Source: UBA6770 sp965661115 | Lineage (GTDB): Bacteria; Bacteroidota; Bacteroidia; Flavobacteriales_G; Salibacteraceae | Direction of reading: 5' to 3' | Assembly (NCBI GenBank): GCA_965661115.1 | Contig: CBFICO010000005.1 | Location: forward strand, 1 to 58,803 | DNA: 58,803 nt | Part shown: positions 26,665 through 35,528 of the stretch, one piece after another | Position numbering within the stretch: position 1 is the stretch's first letter | Layout of the letters: each line of letters starts with the position of its first letter | Position numbers and translations under genes: made by a program | The notes under the pieces: generated by a model | Seen by the model: the letters and a program-made list of their open reading frames with translations, nothing else | Databases searched by the model: none | What the model was told of the DNA's origin: nothing

Positions 26665-28041
26665 ATGCAAAACATACCCGAAATAGTCAAAAGCCAGCGA
26701 CATTTTTTTGAAACTCAACAAACCAAAAACATCGGCTTTCGCAAAGCACATTTAAAATCATTGCTTTCAGAGGTTGTAAAGAAAGAACAGGATGTGCTCG
26801 ATGCAATGCACAGCGATTTTAAAAAACCAATTTTTGAAGGTATGGTAAGCGAAACTGGTTTGGTGATAAACGAGCTAAAACACACTATTAAAAAGCTCAA
26901 TAAGTGGTCCAAGCCCAAAAGAGTATTACCCTCTTTACTCTCCTTCCCTTCATCGGCTAAAATATATCCCGAACCATACGGAACTGTGCTGATGATTTCG
27001 CCGTGGAACTACCCATTTCAACTGGCATTATTTGGATTAATAGGCGCAATTGCTGCTGGTAATACGGCTGTACTAAAGCCTTCTGAGCTTACACCAAACA
27101 CCTCAAAAGTTATTAGAGAAATAATTGAATCTGTTTTTAGCTCTGATTATGTATGTGTTGTTGAGGGAGAGGCAAGTGTAGCACAAGAATTATTAGCTCA
27201 ACGCTGGGATTATATTTTTTTTACTGGAAGCAATTCTATTGGGAAGATTGTAGCAAAAGCTGCAGCAGAATATATTACTCCCAGCACATTAGAGCTAGGA
27301 GGAAAAAGCCCGTGTGTAATTGACGAATCCGCCAATATAAAAATTGCTGCTCGTAGAGTTTTATGGGGAAAGTTTTTAAATGCAGGCCAAACCTGTATCT
27401 CTCCAGATTATGTGCTTATACACCAATCGGTAAAGGACAAGTTTACCGAACAATTTTGTAAGGAATTGGCCAATTTTTATGGAGATAACCCTAAAAGCTC
27501 TAATGATTTTGCTCGTATCATAAACGATAAAAACTTTAATCGTTTAGCAAAATTGTTGGAGGGCCAGACTGTTTTAGTCGGCGGAGATATTGATCCCGCA
27601 GAGCGATACATATCACCTACACTTTTGGATGAACCTGCAGATGATAGTTTAGTTATGCAAGAGGAAATTTTTGGGCCAATACTTCCTGTTATTAGTTACA
27701 AAAACACGGAAGAGCTTCATCAAAAAATTTCAATCCATGGCAAACCTTTAGCTTTCTATATTTTCTCATCAAAGAAGAGATTTATAAAGCAGCTACTCAA
27801 TAAATTCTCATTTGGAGGAGGCGCAATTAACGACACCAATGTGCATTTTGCCAATTCAAATATCCGATTTGGAGGTGTTGGAGAAAGTGGTTATGGTGGT
27901 TATCACGGAAAACACAGCTTTGACACCTTTTCGCATAAAAAAGGCATGGTAAAAACAGGCACATGGATTGACATTCCTTTGCGCTACGCGCCTTACAAAG
28001 GAAAGCTTAAGCTACTCAGGCTATTTTTAAGGTTTGGATAG
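26665..28041 (+). CDS. Aldehyde dehydrogenase, class 3 type
   Basis: 458 residues from the ATG at 26665 (MQNIPEIVKSQ); the longer frame from 26614 adds a poor leader. It oxidises aldehydes to acids with NAD(P). Motifs: ISPWNYPFQL (cofactor), FFTGSNSIGKIV, Glu210 in LELGGKSP and the nucleophile Cys244 in NAGQTCISPDYVL, then EEIFGPILPV and the GGVGESGYGGYHG loop. The shorter length and the C-terminal KLKLLRLFLRFG hydrophobic tail match ALDH3-like fatty-aldehyde dehydrogenases, so a membrane-linked role on long-chain aldehydes is plausible. Confidence 0.93.
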   Translation: MQNIPEIVKSQRHFFETQQTKNIGFRKAHLKSLLSEVVKKEQDVLDAMHSDFKKPIFEGMVSETGLVINELKHTIKKLNKWSKPKRVLPSLLSFPSSAKIYPEPYGTVLMISPWNYPFQLALFGLIGAIAAGNTAVLKPSELTPNTSKVIREIIESVFSSDYVCVVEGEASVAQELLAQRWDYIFFTGSNSIGKIVAKAAAEYITPSTLELGGKSPCVIDESANIKIAARRVLWGKFLNAGQTCISPDYVLIHQSVKDKFTEQFCKELANFYGDNPKSSNDFARIINDKNFNRLAKLLEGQTVLVGGDIDPAERYISPTLLDEPADDSLVMQEEIFGPILPVISYKNTEELHQKISIHGKPLAFYIFSSKKRFIKQLLNKFSFGGGAINDTNVHFANSNIRFGGVGESGYGGYHGKHSFDTFSHKKGMVKTGTWIDIPLRYAPYKGKLKLLRLFLRFG

Positions 28042-28127
28042 TATATACCGTTTTTGTACAGGAGATCAGCCCATGTTATTGGAGCCTTAATGCTTAAGTT
28101 TGGGTTTATAATTCAAACTAATATCAC

Positions 28128-28340
28128 ATGTTTAGTCGTATACTGCTTGTTGGGTCTATTTTATTCTGCTTTTCTTCTTGCGAAAAATGCTATGAGTGTT
28201 CCACAGAACTTCCAATTTCCGTAAATGGTGTAGTTGTTTCAAGTACCCCATACTCTCAAACCGAATGTGGAAAAGGGGTAGTAATAAAAGCTAAGGTTGA
28301 GGCGCTGAAAGAAGAGGGTTATGCCTGTACAGCGAAATAA
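28128..28340 (+). CDS. Small lipoprotein of unknown function
   Basis: A 70-residue protein with a lipoprotein signal (ILLVGSILFCFSSC; lipidated Cys18) and, after it, Cys21, Cys24, Cys47 and Cys67, which could form disulfide bonds. The mature part is about 53 residues and resembles no family I recognise, although short CYECS-type lipoproteins are common in Bacteroidota. A TAAGTTTG box at 28095-28102 may be its -7 promoter element (no good -33 partner). It ends at a hairpin shared with the tRNA-Ala gene. Confidence 0.65.
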   Translation: MFSRILLVGSILFCFSSCEKCYECSTELPISVNGVVVSSTPYSQTECGKGVVIKAKVEALKEEGYACTAK

Positions 28341-28352
28341 CTCGTGTATGAA

Positions 28353-28379
28353 AAAGCCGAATCTATTCGATTCGGCTTT
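28353..28379. terminator. Terminator for tRNA-Ala and the small lipoprotein gene
   Basis: AAAGCCGAATC (28353-28363) and GATTCGGCTTT (28369-28379) form a perfect 11-bp stem. On the minus strand it directly follows the tRNA-Ala 3' end and is followed by TTTTTCAT. On the plus strand it follows the lipoprotein stop by about 12 nt but has a weaker U tract. Confidence 0.8.
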
Positions 28380-28380
28380 G

Positions 28381-28454
28381 TGGAGAAGATGGGAGTCGAA
28401 CCCACGACCTCTTGACTGCCAGTCAAGCGCTCTAGCCAGCTGAGCTACATCCCC
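28381..28454 (-). tRNA. tRNA-Ala (anticodon GGC)
   Basis: The minus strand folds into a full cloverleaf: acceptor GGGGATG/CTTCTCC, D arm GCTC...GAGC, anticodon stem CTTGA/TCAAG with loop CTGGCAG (anticodon GGC, codons GCC/GCU), T arm GTGGG/CCCAT with TTCGACT loop, discriminator A73. G3:U70, the alanine identity pair, is present. Position 6-67 is a U-U mismatch. CCA is not encoded (the gene is followed by CAAA), so it must be added after transcription. Confidence 0.95.
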
Positions 28455-28489
28455 GTTTGGGCGCACAAATTTAATCTTTCATCTATAAC

Positions 28490-31315
28490 CTAATGCGCTT
28501 CCAACCAATTATCGCCTGTGCCACTATCCACAACTAACGGAACTGCTAATTTGTATGCGTTTGCCATTTTTTCTTCGATAATAGGAGTAATTTCTTCCAA
28601 CTCATTTTTGGGTACATCAAACACCAATTCATCGTGTACTTGAAGCAGCATTTTAGTTTTAAAATCACTATTCAATAAAAACTCATGAATATCTAACATT
28701 GCCACTTTAATAATGTCAGCGGCAGAACCCTGAATAGGTGCATTAATAGCAATTCGTTCAGCTTGTGAACGTACCGTTCCATTAGCAGAGTTTATGTCAC
28801 GTAGCGGCAACACTCTGCCCATTATAGTTTCACAGTACCCTTTGTCTCGAGCTTTTTCTATTGAGGCATCCATGTACTGCTTTACGCTGGCAAATTTCTC
28901 GAAATAAGCATCAATTATCTCTTTTGCTTCGGTACGCGATATACCCAAATTTTGCGCTAGGCCAAACGAACCTTGTCCATAGGCTATTCCAAAGTTTACT
29001 GCCTTGGCCTTCGATCGCATTTCTCTGTTTACCTCATCTAAACCAACTCCAAAAACCTTTGCAGCTGTAGAGGCGTGAATATCTTCTCCGTCTTTAAACG
29101 CTTGAATCATGCCTTCATCTACACTTAAAGAAGCCATAATTCTTAACTCAACTTGACTATAATCGAATGCAAGTAAGGTATGTTTAGCGTCTTTGGCAAT
29201 AAACGCCTTTCTTATGGCTCTGCCCCGCTCGGTTCTTACAGGTATATTCTGCAAATTGGGCGCTTCTGAGCTCAAACGACCGGTTGCTGCTATAATTTGA
29301 TTGTAGGTGGTATGAATTCTGCCATCGGCATGCACCAACTCTGGGAGTGGGTCAACGTAGGTATTTCTGAGCTTCACCAACTCTCTGAAATCTAATATCT
29401 TATCTACAATTTCGTGTTTTGGTGCGTACTTCTTCAGTATTTCTTCATTGGTTTGATATTGACCCGTTTTGGTCTTTTTGGGTTTACTGTCGATTTTTAA
29501 ATGATCGAATAAAATTTCTCCAACTTGTTTGGGTGAAGCAATGTTGAAGTTTGCTCCAGCAAGTTCGTAAATTTCTTGCTCTACCGTTTGGGCATCATTC
29601 AACAATTCGTTTGAAAGTTCTTTTAGACTATCGCTATCTAAATTAATCCCCTCTTGCTCCATATCGGCTAGCACACCCAATAATGGCGACTCAATTTCAT
29701 GAAATAGCTTAGCTAAACCAGCGTTTTCGAGCATGGGTTCAAACACGCGTTTTAATCGTAGAGTGATGTCGGCATCTTCACAAGCGTAATCCGAAATTTC
29801 TTCTTGTGGGATGTCTCGCATCGATTTTTGATTTTTTCCTTTTGGGCCTATCAAAGAGGTGATGGAAACGGGAGTGTAGTTTAAATACACCTCCGATAAA
29901 TAGTCCATTCCATGTTTACGCGTGTTGGGTTCTAACACGTAGTGCGCCAACATGGTATCAAAGAAAGGTCCCGCCACTTTTACTCCGTATTTACAAAGCA
30001 CCAATACGTCGTACTTTAAATTCTGACCTACTTTTTGTTTTGTTTGATCTTCAAATAGCGACTTAAACTCTTCTACAATTTTTGTGGCCGCTGTTTTATC
30101 TTCAGGAACAGGAACATAAAACGCCTCAAAGGCCGAGAGCGCGAAAGACATTCCCACCAACTCTGCTTTTAAGGGGTCAATTCCAGTGGTTTCTGTATCA
30201 AAGCAAAAACTCTCTTGAAAAGACAGAATTTGAATGAGCGATTTTCTTTTTTCCTCAGTATCGGTATAATGATACTCATGGAAACTGCTTGATATATCTG
30301 TTCCCGATTGCTCCTCTTCCCGCTCTTCAACCTCAGCTTGCGCTACTGGCTCCGCGTTGCCAAACAAATCCATTTGACCACTAGCTCCTATGGCTGGTTT
30401 TGGTGCGCTGCCAGCACTAATTATAATAGTTTCACCTAGAACTTTAGTGGCGATATTTCTGAATTCCAATTCGGTAAATAATTCGCGTAGGATATCCTTG
30501 TCAGGGTCTTCCATTATCAATTTATCCGGCTCAAACTCAACCGGTGCATCCAACAAAATGGTAGCTAGCTTTTTAGATAGAAACGCCTGCTCGCGATTTG
30601 CTTCTACCTTTTCTTTCATTTTTCCTTTCAGCTCATGGGTGTGCTCATAAAGTCCTTCCATAGAGCCGTACTGCTTAACCAGTTTGGCAGCTGTTTTTTG
30701 TCCAACTCCAGGAATTCCGGGAATGTTATCAACTGCATCACCCCACATACCCAAAATGTCAATTACTTGCTCGGGTCTGTCAACGTCAAACTTTTCGCAC
30801 ACCTCTTTCATACCCCAAACTTCTGGTGCGTTTCCGCCACGCGCGGGTTTGTACATGAAAATGTTCTCAGAAACAAGTTGACCAAAATCTTTATCGGGGG
30901 TCATCATATAAACAGTATAGCCTTCCTTTTCCGCTTTTTTGGCTAGACCTCCAATTACATCATCTGCTTCGTAACCTTCGGCTTCAAGAATTGGAATTTT
31001 AAACCCTTTAATTATTTTACGGATATAGGGTTCGGATAATTTTATGTCTTCAGGAGTAGCGTCTCGGTTTGCTTTATACTCAGCGTATTCTTGAACACGT
31101 ACGTTTGGAGATTTATGATCAAACACCACAGAGATGTGGGTAGGTTTTTCACGGTTTAATAAATCGAGTAGGGTATTGGTAAATCCAAAAATTGCCGAGG
31201 TGTTCAGTCCTTTTGAGTTTACTCTTGGGTTTTTAATAAATGCGTAATATGCTCTGAAAATTAGTGCGTAAGCATCAAGCAGAAAGAGGCGTTTGTCTCC
31301 GTTTTGATCTGTCAT
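28490..31315 (-). CDS. polA: DNA polymerase I
   Basis: A 941-residue repair and replication polymerase. The N-terminal 5'-3' exonuclease has LLDAYALIFRAYYAF and the GVGQKTAAKLVKQYG helix-hairpin-helix. The 3'-5' exonuclease domain keeps the DTETTG acidic pair (about residue 375) and LKYDVLVL, so proofreading is probably active, unlike in some relatives. The polymerase has LLAFDYSQVELRIMA (motif A), RSKAKAVNFGIAYGQG (finger, O helix) and LLQVHDELVFDVP (motif C). The length is normal. It stands alone between tRNA-Ala and the glycosyltransferase region. Confidence 0.98.
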   Translation of the reverse strand: MTDQNGDKRLFLLDAYALIFRAYYAFIKNPRVNSKGLNTSAIFGFTNTLLDLLNREKPTHISVVFDHKSPNVRVQEYAEYKANRDATPEDIKLSEPYIRKIIKGFKIPILEAEGYEADDVIGGLAKKAEKEGYTVYMMTPDKDFGQLVSENIFMYKPARGGNAPEVWGMKEVCEKFDVDRPEQVIDILGMWGDAVDNIPGIPGVGQKTAAKLVKQYGSMEGLYEHTHELKGKMKEKVEANREQAFLSKKLATILLDAPVEFEPDKLIMEDPDKDILRELFTELEFRNIATKVLGETIIISAGSAPKPAIGASGQMDLFGNAEPVAQAEVEEREEEQSGTDISSSFHEYHYTDTEEKRKSLIQILSFQESFCFDTETTGIDPLKAELVGMSFALSAFEAFYVPVPEDKTAATKIVEEFKSLFEDQTKQKVGQNLKYDVLVLCKYGVKVAGPFFDTMLAHYVLEPNTRKHGMDYLSEVYLNYTPVSITSLIGPKGKNQKSMRDIPQEEISDYACEDADITLRLKRVFEPMLENAGLAKLFHEIESPLLGVLADMEQEGINLDSDSLKELSNELLNDAQTVEQEIYELAGANFNIASPKQVGEILFDHLKIDSKPKKTKTGQYQTNEEILKKYAPKHEIVDKILDFRELVKLRNTYVDPLPELVHADGRIHTTYNQIIAATGRLSSEAPNLQNIPVRTERGRAIRKAFIAKDAKHTLLAFDYSQVELRIMASLSVDEGMIQAFKDGEDIHASTAAKVFGVGLDEVNREMRSKAKAVNFGIAYGQGSFGLAQNLGISRTEAKEIIDAYFEKFASVKQYMDASIEKARDKGYCETIMGRVLPLRDINSANGTVRSQAERIAINAPIQGSAADIIKVAMLDIHEFLLNSDFKTKMLLQVHDELVFDVPKNELEEITPIIEEKMANAYKLAVPLVVDSGTGDNWLEAH

Positions 31316-31407
31316 AGTGTTCTTTTGTAGGCTTTCGAAATTAACGAATTTGACTGGACTGAATTCCGTTTATTGAAGGAATTGAAAATGTTTTCTTTGT
31401 TAATACA

Positions 31408-33198
31408 ATGTCGAACAAAAAAATAGCATATTTCATAGGTTTTACGGCGGTTTGTCTGTGGTCTGCATTTTACATTTTTAAAGTACAAAACAGAGAAAAC
31501 CCCAATTGGATTAAAACCATAGAAAGTGCTGGGTTTGGCTATTATCGTTACCTACCTGCAATACTCCACAACGATTTTGATTATGGATTTGAATAAGCGC
31601 TGATTGATGCTAATAATTATGAATTAGGAACGCCTCCAGCAAAAACCAAAGAAGGAAGGAATTACACCAAATACTTCTGCGGTGTTGCGCTATTACAATC
31701 GCCCTTTTTTATGGTTTCATGGGTTAGCGCAAAACTTATGGGCTATCCCGCTTATGGTTATTCGCTCCCTTTTCATTTTGGGATGTTTTTCGCCTCGCTA
31801 TTTTACTTTTTGGCGGCGCTCTTTCTGATAAACCGAGTGCTTATTCGGTGTGGTATAAAACCATTTAGAAGCTCTATGGCCCTAACAGCATTAGTTTTTG
31901 CAACCAATGCGGCAAACTATGTCTGGAACGAGGCTGCTTTTTCGCATACCTATGCCCTGTTTTTAGTTTCGGTTTTCATCTATTGCCTCCATACAGTAGC
32001 CAAATCGCCAACTTATAAATCGGTAGCAATTACTGAGTTTATTATAGGGCTAATCTTAATAACAAGACCTACAACCATATTAGCCGTTTTGTTTTTACCG
32101 CTCTTTTTCTCAAATACTGAAGAGGTCAATAAACCTCTCTATTTTATACTTAAAAGTCAACAGTTATTAGTTGTTGCGCTAATAGCAGCTCTCCTGCCAA
32201 TTGCAATACAGTCCTGCTTGTATTTTTTGCAGACCGGAGATTTTTGGATCTATACTTATGGCGAAGAGGGGTTTGATTTTCTTCAACCAGAAATCAGTAA
32301 CTTTCTGCTCAGTTATCAAAAAGGGTGGTTTGTTTACACGCCTGTTTTCTTATTGATGGTTGTTGGACTTTTTTATTGGGTTTACAATAAAAATCAGGCA
32401 TTCATAGCAATTAGCTTTTTGTTTGGATTTTCTGTAGTGGTTTGGGTTTTATGGCGGGAGTTATGGCATGCGGTCAATGATAGATTTCTATCCAATATTT
32501 ATAATTCCCGTTGCAGTTGGTATTCAGCAATCTTCTACTTTAATCCGGGTGGTTCTCAAAGGAATAATTGGTTTTCTCTCGGTTATAAACCTGGTTCAGA
32601 ATTACCAATACTTTAACCATATAATTCATTATTCCGAAATGGATAAAGATAGGTACTGGCAAGTGTTTATGGATACATCGGATGATGCGCGTTTATTACC
32701 TATTCAACTCCAAAGTTTCTGTACAATAAAGAAATTATTGATGGTGTTTTATTCACTTTCAACTGCTCCAAAGGCATTTCCACAAAATTCCAGGGTAAAG
32801 TCTTTGAAGAAAATACCACCCTAAACAAGTTTGTAGAAACCTTAAGTAAAAATCAAGTTTTTTCGTGTGGTTTTGATTTTCCCTAACGAAGTGACTCAAG
32901 CTTTAACTCTGTAGTGGTTAACATTGAGAGCACAGTAAAATCAAATTGTAAAGCTTGTCATGCTATTTTGGTTCTGGGCAGCAAAGAGCCTAATACGTTT
33001 TGGGCGGGCCAGAAAGTTTCTCAACTGTTACGTCAGAAAAACGAATGGTCTACAATTGAGCATCAATTTATGGTTAACGGCCAGAGCACGGGTGATACCT
33101 TAGTTACTCATTTTATAAACGAAACTAATTCCTTGCTGTATATATCCAATTTGAAGCTTACCGTGTATTATTGCAACGACATAAGCAAGCATGAATAA
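31408..33198 (+). pseudogene. Decayed membrane glycosyltransferase-like gene
   Basis: One gene of about 597 codons can be followed through four lesions: an in-frame TAA at 31594-31596; a +1 shift near 32444-32450, where the upstream frame ends in ...VVVWVLWRE and the downstream frame continues YGGSYGMRSMIDFYPIF; a -1 shift near 32708-32711, after which PKFLYNKEIIDG continues; and an in-frame TAA at 32884-32886. The intact parts predict 10-12 membrane helices, then a soluble C-terminal part. YGGSYGxR...IDFYPIF is a motif I associate with Bacteroidota membrane proteins of the mannosyltransferase (GT39/GT-C) kind. The last codons overlap the GT2 start at 33191 by 8 nt, so the pair was once translationally coupled. 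Several lesions argue against a single sequencing error. Confidence 0.85.
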
Positions 33199-33898
33199 AC
33201 TTAGTATTATAATCCCAGCTTATAACGAGGCGAAAACCATTCACCTTATTCTCAACAAGGTTAAAGCTGTTCAGCTTATAAACTCTATCGAAAAAGAAGT
33301 AATTATTGTGGATGATTGCTCTACTGATGATACTGTTCAAGCCATTGAAAAATATAGGTTAGATAACCCAGAACTGGATATTCAGTTTTATAAGCAAGAT
33401 AAAAACCAAGGTAAAGGTGCGGCGTTACATCGTGGCATAAAAGAAGCTAAGGGTGAATATCTTATCATTCAAGATGCCGACTTAGAGTACGATCCAAATG
33501 AATACAATTTGCTTTTACAGCCTGTGTTAGATGGCTTTGCCGATGTGGTGTACGGTTCCCGTTTTATGGGCGGAAACCCACATAGGGTTTTGTTTTTTTG
33601 GCACAGCATAGGAAACCAGTTCCTTACTTTTTTATCCAATATGTTTAACAACCTCAACCTTACCGATATGGAAACCTGCTACAAGCTTTTTAACACCAAG
33701 ATGTTACAAAGTCTTACCCTAAAAGAAAAACGTTTTGGCTTTGAGCCAGAGGTAACCGCCAAGGTGTCTAGAATACCTAAAATTAGAATCTACGAAGTAG
33801 GTATAAGCTATTATGGACGTACGTATGCTGAAGGAAAGAAGATAAACTGGAAGGATGGTTTTCGTGCGTTGTATTGCATTGTAAAATACGGTATATAG
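33191..33898 (+). CDS. GT2-family glycosyltransferase (dolichol-phosphate mannosyltransferase type)
   Basis: A 235-residue cytosolic enzyme with the GT-A start SIIIPAYNEAKTI, VDDCSTDDT for the nucleotide, and the DxD-like IIQDADLEYDP that binds the metal. KGAALHRGI and GSRFMGG follow as in DPM1-like polyprenyl-phosphate sugar transferases. It lacks a C-terminal membrane domain, again like DPM1. Such an enzyme makes a lipid-linked sugar that GT39-type membrane transferases use; the neighbouring pseudogene (31408) may have been such a partner, and an intact GT39-like gene lies at 35529. Confidence 0.9.
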   Translation: MNKLSIIIPAYNEAKTIHLILNKVKAVQLINSIEKEVIIVDDCSTDDTVQAIEKYRLDNPELDIQFYKQDKNQGKGAALHRGIKEAKGEYLIIQDADLEYDPNEYNLLLQPVLDGFADVVYGSRFMGGNPHRVLFFWHSIGNQFLTFLSNMFNNLNLTDMETCYKLFNTKMLQSLTLKEKRFGFEPEVTAKVSRIPKIRIYEVGISYYGRTYAEGKKINWKDGFRALYCIVKYGI

Positions 33899-33948
33899 CG
33901 TAGAAATATACCCGATTATAGGTAGGGTGCGTCGTATTGAAAAGACGC

Positions 33949-33956
33949 TATATTTG
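33949..33956 (+). promoter_or_regulatory. -7 promoter element upstream of the PKD lipoprotein gene
   Basis: TATATTTG matches TAnnTTTG and lies 30 nt before the ATG at 33986, a proper distance. No convincing -33 TTG is at the right spacing (one is at 33937-33939, too close), so this is a partial promoter match. Confidence 0.35.
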
Positions 33957-33985
33957 TTGTGTTAATTTTAAAAAATAAAAAGACC

Positions 33986-34780
33986 ATGAGAAAATTGGTA
34001 ATGGGATTTGCAGTGTCCTCTATGATTTTAACTGCATGTAACAAAGCACCAGAAGTATCTATGACGGTACCTGCAAGTGCAAATGTTGGTGAAACAGTAA
34101 CCATGACAAATGGTTCGGATGTAAAGAAAGCTTATAACGTAAGTTGGAATTTTGGTGACGGTGGTTCTGCGAATACTTGGGACGCAACTCACGTTTATGA
34201 TGAGGCTGGTTTATACACAGTAACTATGACAGCTACTACCAGAAAAGGAAACAATTCTGCTAGCGCTACTCAAGTAATTACGGTTTCTGATGCAGGCGAA
34301 GCTGCTGTTACAGATGCTGAAATTGCTGCTGCAGTTGCTAACAAAGCTTGGTGGGACAAAGCTGCTGGTGATTGGGGTTTAACTGCGGGTACAATTGTTT
34401 ATACTGATGCTGAAAGCTCTAACAACAATGAAAGCTACACGGCTAACAGTAAAGCTAAACTTACTGTATTCAGTATTGGTATGTACAACGAAGACGATTG
34501 GTTTACTGATGGTGTAGGTAACAAAAGTGATTGGAGCTTTGATTATGTTGACGATACACATGTAAGGATCAATAGCTTCCCATTATTTTACGATCCTACT
34601 TCTGGTGGAAGTCCAAATTCATACGAGTGGGCTAGTTCAGGTGTGTATGAATACACAAACACTGGTTCAGTTATTACTTTAACGATGACTGAAAACGATC
34701 CTACTAGTTGGTTTGACGGAGATACTAAATACGGTATCGATAAAACTGTAACTACTATTACACTTACTAAGAAGCCGTAA
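33986..34780 (+). CDS. PKD-domain lipoprotein
   Basis: 264 residues from the ATG at 33986 (MRKLVMGFAVSSMILTAC); the lipobox LTAC makes Cys18 the lipidated residue. Residues about 25-105 form a PKD domain (VSWNFGDGGSANTWDATHVYDEAGLYTVTMTA shows the WxFGDG and YxxxGxYTVT marks). The C-terminal 150 residues are beta-rich and lipocalin-like in pattern. The upstream in-frame ATG at 33959 would hide the signal peptide. Such proteins sit on the outer membrane and bind ligands or other surface proteins; no specific role is known. A terminator follows. Confidence 0.8.
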   Translation: MRKLVMGFAVSSMILTACNKAPEVSMTVPASANVGETVTMTNGSDVKKAYNVSWNFGDGGSANTWDATHVYDEAGLYTVTMTATTRKGNNSASATQVITVSDAGEAAVTDAEIAAAVANKAWWDKAAGDWGLTAGTIVYTDAESSNNNESYTANSKAKLTVFSIGMYNEDDWFTDGVGNKSDWSFDYVDDTHVRINSFPLFYDPTSGGSPNSYEWASSGVYEYTNTGSVITLTMTENDPTSWFDGDTKYGIDKTVTTITLTKKP

Positions 34781-34795
34781 GAAAAAATTAGATAT

Positions 34796-34827
34796 AAAAA
34801 AGCCGCTCCAAATGGAGCGGCTTTTTT
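34796..34827. terminator. Bidirectional terminator between the PKD lipoprotein and scoB
   Basis: AAAAAAGCCGCTCCA (34796-34810) and TGGAGCGGCTTTTTT (34813-34827) form a 15-bp stem with an AA loop and oligo-T on either strand. It serves both convergent genes. The core GCCGCTCCA resembles the terminator after gatA. Confidence 0.9.
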
Positions 34828-34847
34828 TTGCTTAATATTTTCCTTTT

Positions 34848-35507
34848 CTAAAAAACCATTTCTGGAATATCTCCTTCAACCAACAACTTTCCTTCTGTTG
34901 CTGCTTTTATTTCATGCACCGTAACCCCTGGAGCTCTTTCTAATAACTTAAAACCGCCTTCTGGCACAACTTCTAGCACAGCTAAGTTAGTTACCACCTT
35001 CTTTACACAACCAACTCCAGTTAAAGGTAACGAACACTCTTTTAGAAGCTTAGACTCTCCCTTCTTGTTGGTGTGCATCATAGCTACAATAATATTTTCT
35101 GCCGAAGCAACTAAATCCATAGCACCGCCCATTCCTTTTACCATTCTGCCTGGAATTTTCCAGTTGGCAATGTCTCCGTTTTCAGATACCTCCATTGCAC
35201 CTAAAATGGTAAGGTGCACGTGCTGGCCGCGAATCATTGCAAATGATGTAGCGGAATCAAAAATTACCGCGCCTTTTTCAAGGGTAACGGTTTGTTTTCC
35301 TGCGTTAATCAAATCCGCATCTTCTTCACCTTGGTACGGAAAAGGTCCCATACCTAAAATGCCGTTTTCACTCTGAAACTCCACATCGATTCCCTCTAGG
35401 ATATAATTGGCTACCAAAGTGGGAATACCTATTCCTAAGTTCACGTATTGCTTATCCTTTACTTCTTTGGCTATTCGCTGTGCTATTTGTTCTTTTCCTA
35501 AACTCAT
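34848..35507 (-). CDS. scoB: 3-oxoacid CoA-transferase subunit B
   Basis: A 219-residue beta subunit of the CoA transferase that moves CoA from succinyl-CoA to acetoacetate or related acids. GIGIPTLVANY and the catalytic SENGILGMGP (Glu47) are the family signatures; GGAMDLVA and TNLAVLEV near the C-terminus also fit. Normally subunit A is directly upstream, but here it is separated by a 509-codon membrane gene. It starts 21 nt after that gene's stop. Confidence 0.93.
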   Translation of the reverse strand: MSLGKEQIAQRIAKEVKDKQYVNLGIGIPTLVANYILEGIDVEFQSENGILGMGPFPYQGEEDADLINAGKQTVTLEKGAVIFDSATSFAMIRGQHVHLTILGAMEVSENGDIANWKIPGRMVKGMGGAMDLVASAENIIVAMMHTNKKGESKLLKECSLPLTGVGCVKKVVTNLAVLEVVPEGGFKLLERAPGVTVHEIKAATEGKLLVEGDIPEMVF

Positions 35508-35528
35508 ATTGCTTCTAAAAATGGGTTA

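Noticed and set aside
31408..32824. Reading the fragments at 31408, 31711, 32468 and 32914 as separate small genes
   Set aside because: They form one continuous membrane protein when two stops and two single-base shifts are bypassed, and the parts join in the right order.
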